DNA from: Paramacrobiotus metropolitanus
Lineage: Eukaryota > Tardigrada > Eutardigrada > Parachela > Macrobiotidae
Length of the DNA stretch: 64,000 nt
Direction of reading: 5' to 3'
Assembly (NCBI RefSeq): GCF_019649055.1
Contig: NW_026570297.1
Location: 558,001 to 622,000 of the forward strand
Shown here: piece after piece, positions 60,230-64,000 of the stretch
How positions within the stretch are numbered: the first letter of the stretch is position 1
Layout of the letters: each line of letters opens with the position of its first letter
Notes under the pieces: model-generated
Seen by the model: the letters and a program-made list of their open reading frames with translations, nothing else
Told to the model about the DNA's origin: nothing
The model's database searches: none
Made by a program: the position numbers and the translations under genes

Positions 60230-61408
60230 ATGTTTAAGAAGGACGTCTGGCGTTACGGCGTCGTGGACGTCCAGGACGATAATGGGCTGACTCACCATGG
60301 CATGGTAACTGACCTGGTTGAAGACGGTGGAGATTTGATTGTGGATTTCGGATACACTGGCCACCGTACTGACCGTATCCCACTGAGCCGTTGTGTCGCA
60401 TTCACCACTAACGACAATCATCGTGTTGGTGTTGGCGTGCAGTTTTTAGATCAGCGAAGTCCAAATCAATCGTGGTGTTGGTATCCTGCCAAGCTCCTGG
60501 TCCGGGTGAACGATATGTACTCCCACGCCCTGGTCGAAGTGGATGTCGATGGACAGCCCATGCTGGTGTTCGTGGGCTATGACAGAATCCGTGTGACAGA
60601 AGAAGTGCATTCCCTGACACAGAAAGCGGCGTTAGGCGCAGGCACACCACGTACGCGGTTCTATGACACCTTCCCTATTAGACATCTGTATTTTCACAAA
60701 CGGCGCGTCGAGTTGGGCTGGTATCCTGACGTACTGGCAGTGGCGGGCAGGAGCGGGTTTCGGGAAATGTGGAACCGCTTAACACACACCATGTTCGTTT
60801 GCATGGAAGTGCAGCCGCATACGCGTGAGATATTCTTGCTTTATATTTCCGCATTGAAACGCAAACGTGCTCTGGACGCAGAGAAATGTGTAAGGGCGAA
60901 TTTATATCAGAGTTTTTGGGACAGCGTCCGTTATTGAACCTGGTTTTGGTCTATGCTACATGTAATTTGGGCAGCTTTTAGTGCCACCGAGAGCTAGTAA
61001 GATTGTCTTATGGAACTATTTATCATTTTATCTATAGATAGAAGTATATTTAGTAAAAGGCTTCGAGGCTACGTTGATGCAGTACAATCCTGTCAACGAA
61101 AAAAACGGCAAATTCGTGATTACTAATTGCACGTGTCGTTTTGACTTTCTAACGTTCATTCCAAATATGCCCGTTTTGCCCATAATTCATGTGTTTAGGA
61201 ACTGTAGAAATAAGTAGTTGTTTTGTAGAAAGAGCGCCTGCGCTGCGTAAAAACTTCCTTGGATTATTGTGACAGGAAACGAGAGATTCGAATTGAAGCA
61301 AGCCACAAAAACGAAAGGCGACCTAAGAGACCGAAACTGTCGACCGCCGACGCCGGAAATGATTCTGTACGTGTTAAGCGCCGCCGCCATAAAGCGCATT
61401 CTCTCAAG
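60230..61408 (+). CDS. AF13: Tudor-like module and linker, F-box exon not found
   Basis: Exons 60230-60889 and 61229-61408 (280 aa so far), donor GTAAGG twice, acceptor TTTTGTAG. Exon 1 is fully intact (MFKKDVWRYGVVDVQDDNG; DGGDLIVDFGYTGHRTDR; PNQSWCWYPAK; FREMWNRLTHTMFVCMEV). Linker: DYCDRKREIRIE, KRPKL, VKRRRHKAHSL, followed by a perfect donor. No F-box exon lies in the remaining 2.6 kb, which is satellite DNA. Either the exon lies beyond the window after an intron swollen by repeats, or the copy is truncated. Without the exon it would be a Tudor-like protein lacking the Skp1-binding part. Confidence 0.82.
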
Positions 61409-61582
61409 GTAAGGACGAATAATCAAAATTTTAATTTTTAAGGTGCAGTCAGGCTATGGGCTACTAGAAAATCGGTGTCGTAAAACTGTTACCCGACAAT
61501 ACAGTATTCGTACTGTAATGTCTGATAAGCGCTTCTGGTTTTTTATGCTTATAATATAGAGTATAATAATTACTAGCAACGA

Positions 61583-61603
61583 CCGCGGCGCGTAGCGCCG
61601 CGG
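61583..61603. repeat. GC-only hairpin
   Basis: CCGCGGCGC, GTA, GCGCCGCGG, a perfect 9-bp stem just before the minisatellite. Confidence 0.85.
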
Positions 61604-61636
61604 TATCCACCGAAGGTTGCGGTGCCGCCTATACTC

Positions 61637-62790
61637 TTGTATGGTTACTTACTGTCGCGTGGTAACGTTGCGCTGCTAACTTTCGCGTGCTTGCGTTATA
61701 TCTCTTAGTCTCCCTTGGTTACGCTACGCCGCACACTCTCTTGTGGTTACGTTAAGCCGCTCAATCCCTTGCGACTACTTTGCGCTGCTAACTCTCTTGT
61801 GGTTACGCTACGCCGCTCAATTCCTTGTGGTTACTTTGCGCCGGTTGCTCTCGTGTGGTTACGTTACACTGCTCACTCTCTAACGGTTACTTTGCGCCGC
61901 TGGCTTTCTTATGGCTACGTTACGCCGTTCAAAATCTTGTGGTTACGTTACGCCGCTCACTTTCTTGGAGTTACTTTGCGCCGGTAGCTTTTGTGTGGTT
62001 ACGCTACGCTGCTCACTCTCTAACGGTTACTTTGCGCCGCTGGCTTTCTTATGGCTACGTTACGCCGTTCAAAATCTTGTGGTTACATTACGCCGCTCAA
62101 TTTCTTGTGGTTACTTTGCGCCGGTTGCTCCCTTGTGGTTACGTTACGTCACTTATTCTCCTGTGCTCACGTTACGCCGCTTACACTCTTGTGGTTACTT
62201 TGCGCCGCTTGAGCTCTTGTGGTTACGTTATGGCCCTCACTCCCCTGTGGTTCTGTTACGCCGCTGAATTTCTTGTGGTTACTTTGTGCCGGTTTCTTCC
62301 GTGTGGTTACGTTCCGCCACTTATTCTCCTGTGCTCACGTTACGCCCGCACTTTCTTGTGGTTACGCGACGCTGCTCATCCACTTGTGGTTACGTTACGC
62401 CGCTCCTCTTGTGGTTACAGTATGCCGCAAACTTTCTCGTGGTTACTTTGCGCCGGTCACTCTCTTGTAGTAACGTTACGCTGCTCTATTTCTTGTGATT
62501 ACTTTGCGCCGGTAACTTTCGTGTGGTTATGCTACGTCACTTGTTCTCCTGTGCTCCCGTTACGCCGCGCACACTCTTGTGGTTACGTAACGCTGCTCAT
62601 TCTCATGTGGGTACTTTGCCCCGCTTACTTTGTTGTGGTTACGTTATGCCGCTCACTTTCTTGTGGTCACGTTACGCTGCTCAATTTTTTGTGGTTACTT
62701 TGCGCCGGTTACTCTCGTCTGGTTACGTTACGTCACTTACTTTCCTGTGCTTACGTTACGCCGCTTACTCTCGTGTAGTTGCTTCCTAAG
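61637..62790. repeat. Minisatellite, 28-bp unit, about 40 copies
   Basis: Unit TTGTGGTTACGTTACGCCGC plus TCACTCTC and variants (TTTGCGCCGG). A 140-bp (five-unit) higher-order block is repeated at about 61881 and 62021. Stops are rare in the plus frames, giving long repeat-encoded ORFs that I do not regard as genes. Confidence 0.93.
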
Positions 62791-63169
62791 CCGCTTGTTT
62801 AATTTATTTGAATTTTTTTGTTAATTTAATTTTAATTTGTTTAGGTTAGTTATTTTATTTAACTTATTTATTTTATTTATGTAATTTTAATTATTTTTAT
62901 TAATTGCTATAGATCTAGTTAACTGAATTCAGTTGATAAGAAATTAATTACTTTTATTTTTCTATTTATTAAATTATTGATCAGTTAGTTATTTAATTAA
63001 GATATTTCGTTTTAATTTATTGTATTTAGTTTATTTAGTGGGAAATTAATGAAATAATTTAGTTTAATTCAGTAAGATGTTCAGTAAGTTAGATTCTTTA
63101 GTAAGCTTAGTAAGTCCGTATAGTAGGTTTAATTCGTTTAGTTAGTGTATTCAGCAGGTTTATTTTGTA
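62791..63169. other. AT-rich spacer between minisatellites
   Basis: T-rich TTTATTTAATT text grading into GTTCAGTAAG-like words. No gene seen. Confidence 0.6.
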
Positions 63170-64000
63170 ATTTGTTTCAGCAAGTGGACTTTGTTTAGTA
63201 AGTGATTAAATAGGCTCAGATGTGTTTTAAGTTTGGTAGGTCGGTTTAGTAAATTTAGGTGGTTCAGTAAGCTTGTTCATCAAGTTCACTTGGTTTAGTG
63301 TGTTCAGCAAGTTCAGTTTGTTAAGTGAGGTTGTATAATATATTTCCGTTGGGTTCAGTTGGTTCACTAATATTAATGTTATGTTCAGTCGCTTTACCAA
63401 CTCTTCGGCTGGGTTGAGTTGGTTCAATAGGGATTGGGTCAGATTCATTTGGTTCAGCATGGTTTGGGTTTAGTCGGTTCAATAAGGTTTTGGTTGGGTT
63501 CAGTCGGTTCACTAACTTTTCGGTTGGTTTCAGTTGTTTCAGTAAGATTTTGGTTGGGTTCAGTCGGTTCAGTAAAATATTGGTTTGGTTCAGTCGGTTC
63601 ACTAAGTTTTCGGGTGGTTTCAGTTGTTTCAGTAAGATTTTGGTTGGGTTCAGTCGGTTCAGTAAAATTTTGGTTGGGAAAGGTCGGTTCACTGACTTTT
63701 GGTTTGGTTCAGTCGGTTTGGTTGGGTTCTGTCGCTGTCGGTTCGCTGAAGCGGGTTTGGCTGGTTCAGAAAGGTTTTAATTGGGTTCAGTGAGTTCACT
63801 AACTTTACGGTTGGGTTCAGTTGGTTCAGTAAGGTTCTGGTTGGTCAGCCGGTTCACTAACGTTTTGGTCGGGTTCAGTTGGTTCAGTGAAGATTAGGTT
63901 GAGTTCGGCTGGTTCAGAAAGTTTTTAATTGGGTTCAGTCGGTTCATTAACTTTTCGGTTGGTTTCAGTTGGTTCACCAAGGTTTTGGTTGGTTTCAGCT
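63170..64000. repeat. Minisatellite, about 30-bp unit, reaching the window end
   Basis: Unit TTTTGGTTGGGTTCAGTCGG plus TTCAGTAAAA, with 29-31 base variants and increasing regularity to the right. It continues past the window. Frames across it encode repeats such as SVGSVRFWLG and are artefacts. Confidence 0.92.

Noticed and set aside
61715-62824. Long plus-strand ORFs in the 28-bp minisatellite (up to 317 codons)
   Set aside because: All repeats of one unit in shifting frames; open only because the unit lacks stops.
63227-63793. Repeat ORFs on both strands (NRLNPTKILL; SVGSVRFWLG)
   Set aside because: Products of the 30-bp minisatellite; no independent coding evidence.

Overview
The window is nuclear DNA of an animal. 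Genes are split by short GT-AG introns, a clan-2-type cytochrome P450 and a UBE2K-type ubiquitin-conjugating protein are present, and intergenic DNA is AT-rich with MITEs, minisatellites and a long (AT)n run. The mix would fit a small ecdysozoan such as a tardigrade, but nothing in the sequence fixes the species.

Layout. 0-9 kb is a mixed region: the 3' end of an unidentified plus-strand gene, a single-exon protein with a PD-(D/E)XK-like core (1276-2286), a short minus-strand terminal exon, and a multi-exon cytochrome P450 on the minus strand (4722-6798) whose frame is broken in several places. 9.6-61.4 kb is dominated by one tandemly expanded family, here called AF1 to AF13, plus three relics. 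Each complete copy has three exons joined by phase-0 introns. Exon 1 (about 205-238 aa) is a conserved module starting MFKK/NxxWRYGVVDV. Exon 2 (45-84 aa) is a short, very basic linker. Exon 3 (about 205-260 aa) begins with an F-box followed by a conserved C-terminal region. I infer that exon 1 resembles the N-terminal part of FMRP (two Tudor/Agenet-like repeats and a KH0-like segment), so the family would be Tudor-like/F-box fusions, probably substrate adaptors of SCF ubiquitin ligases. 

The array has sub-structure. AF1 and AF2 are divergent minus-strand copies. AF3/AF4, AF5/relic a and AF6/AF7 are head-to-head pairs sharing a conserved intergenic block; relic b/AF11 looks like a fourth, eroded pair. 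AF8, AF9, AF10, AF12 and AF13 are a third, head-to-tail plus-strand subfamily that shares an upstream element with an ETS-like ACTTCCGG core. Within the array sits an E2-like gene (49387-50188) with a UBA domain whose catalytic cysteine position is histidine. Two parts of the ubiquitin pathway thus lie side by side. 

Mobile and repeat DNA: a non-autonomous hAT element with 8-bp target duplication (11991-12578), a 129-bp insertion with terminal inverted repeats that stops AF5, several fold-back elements, and from 61.6 kb to the end two minisatellites (28-bp and about 30-bp units) lying where the F-box exon of AF13 would be expected.
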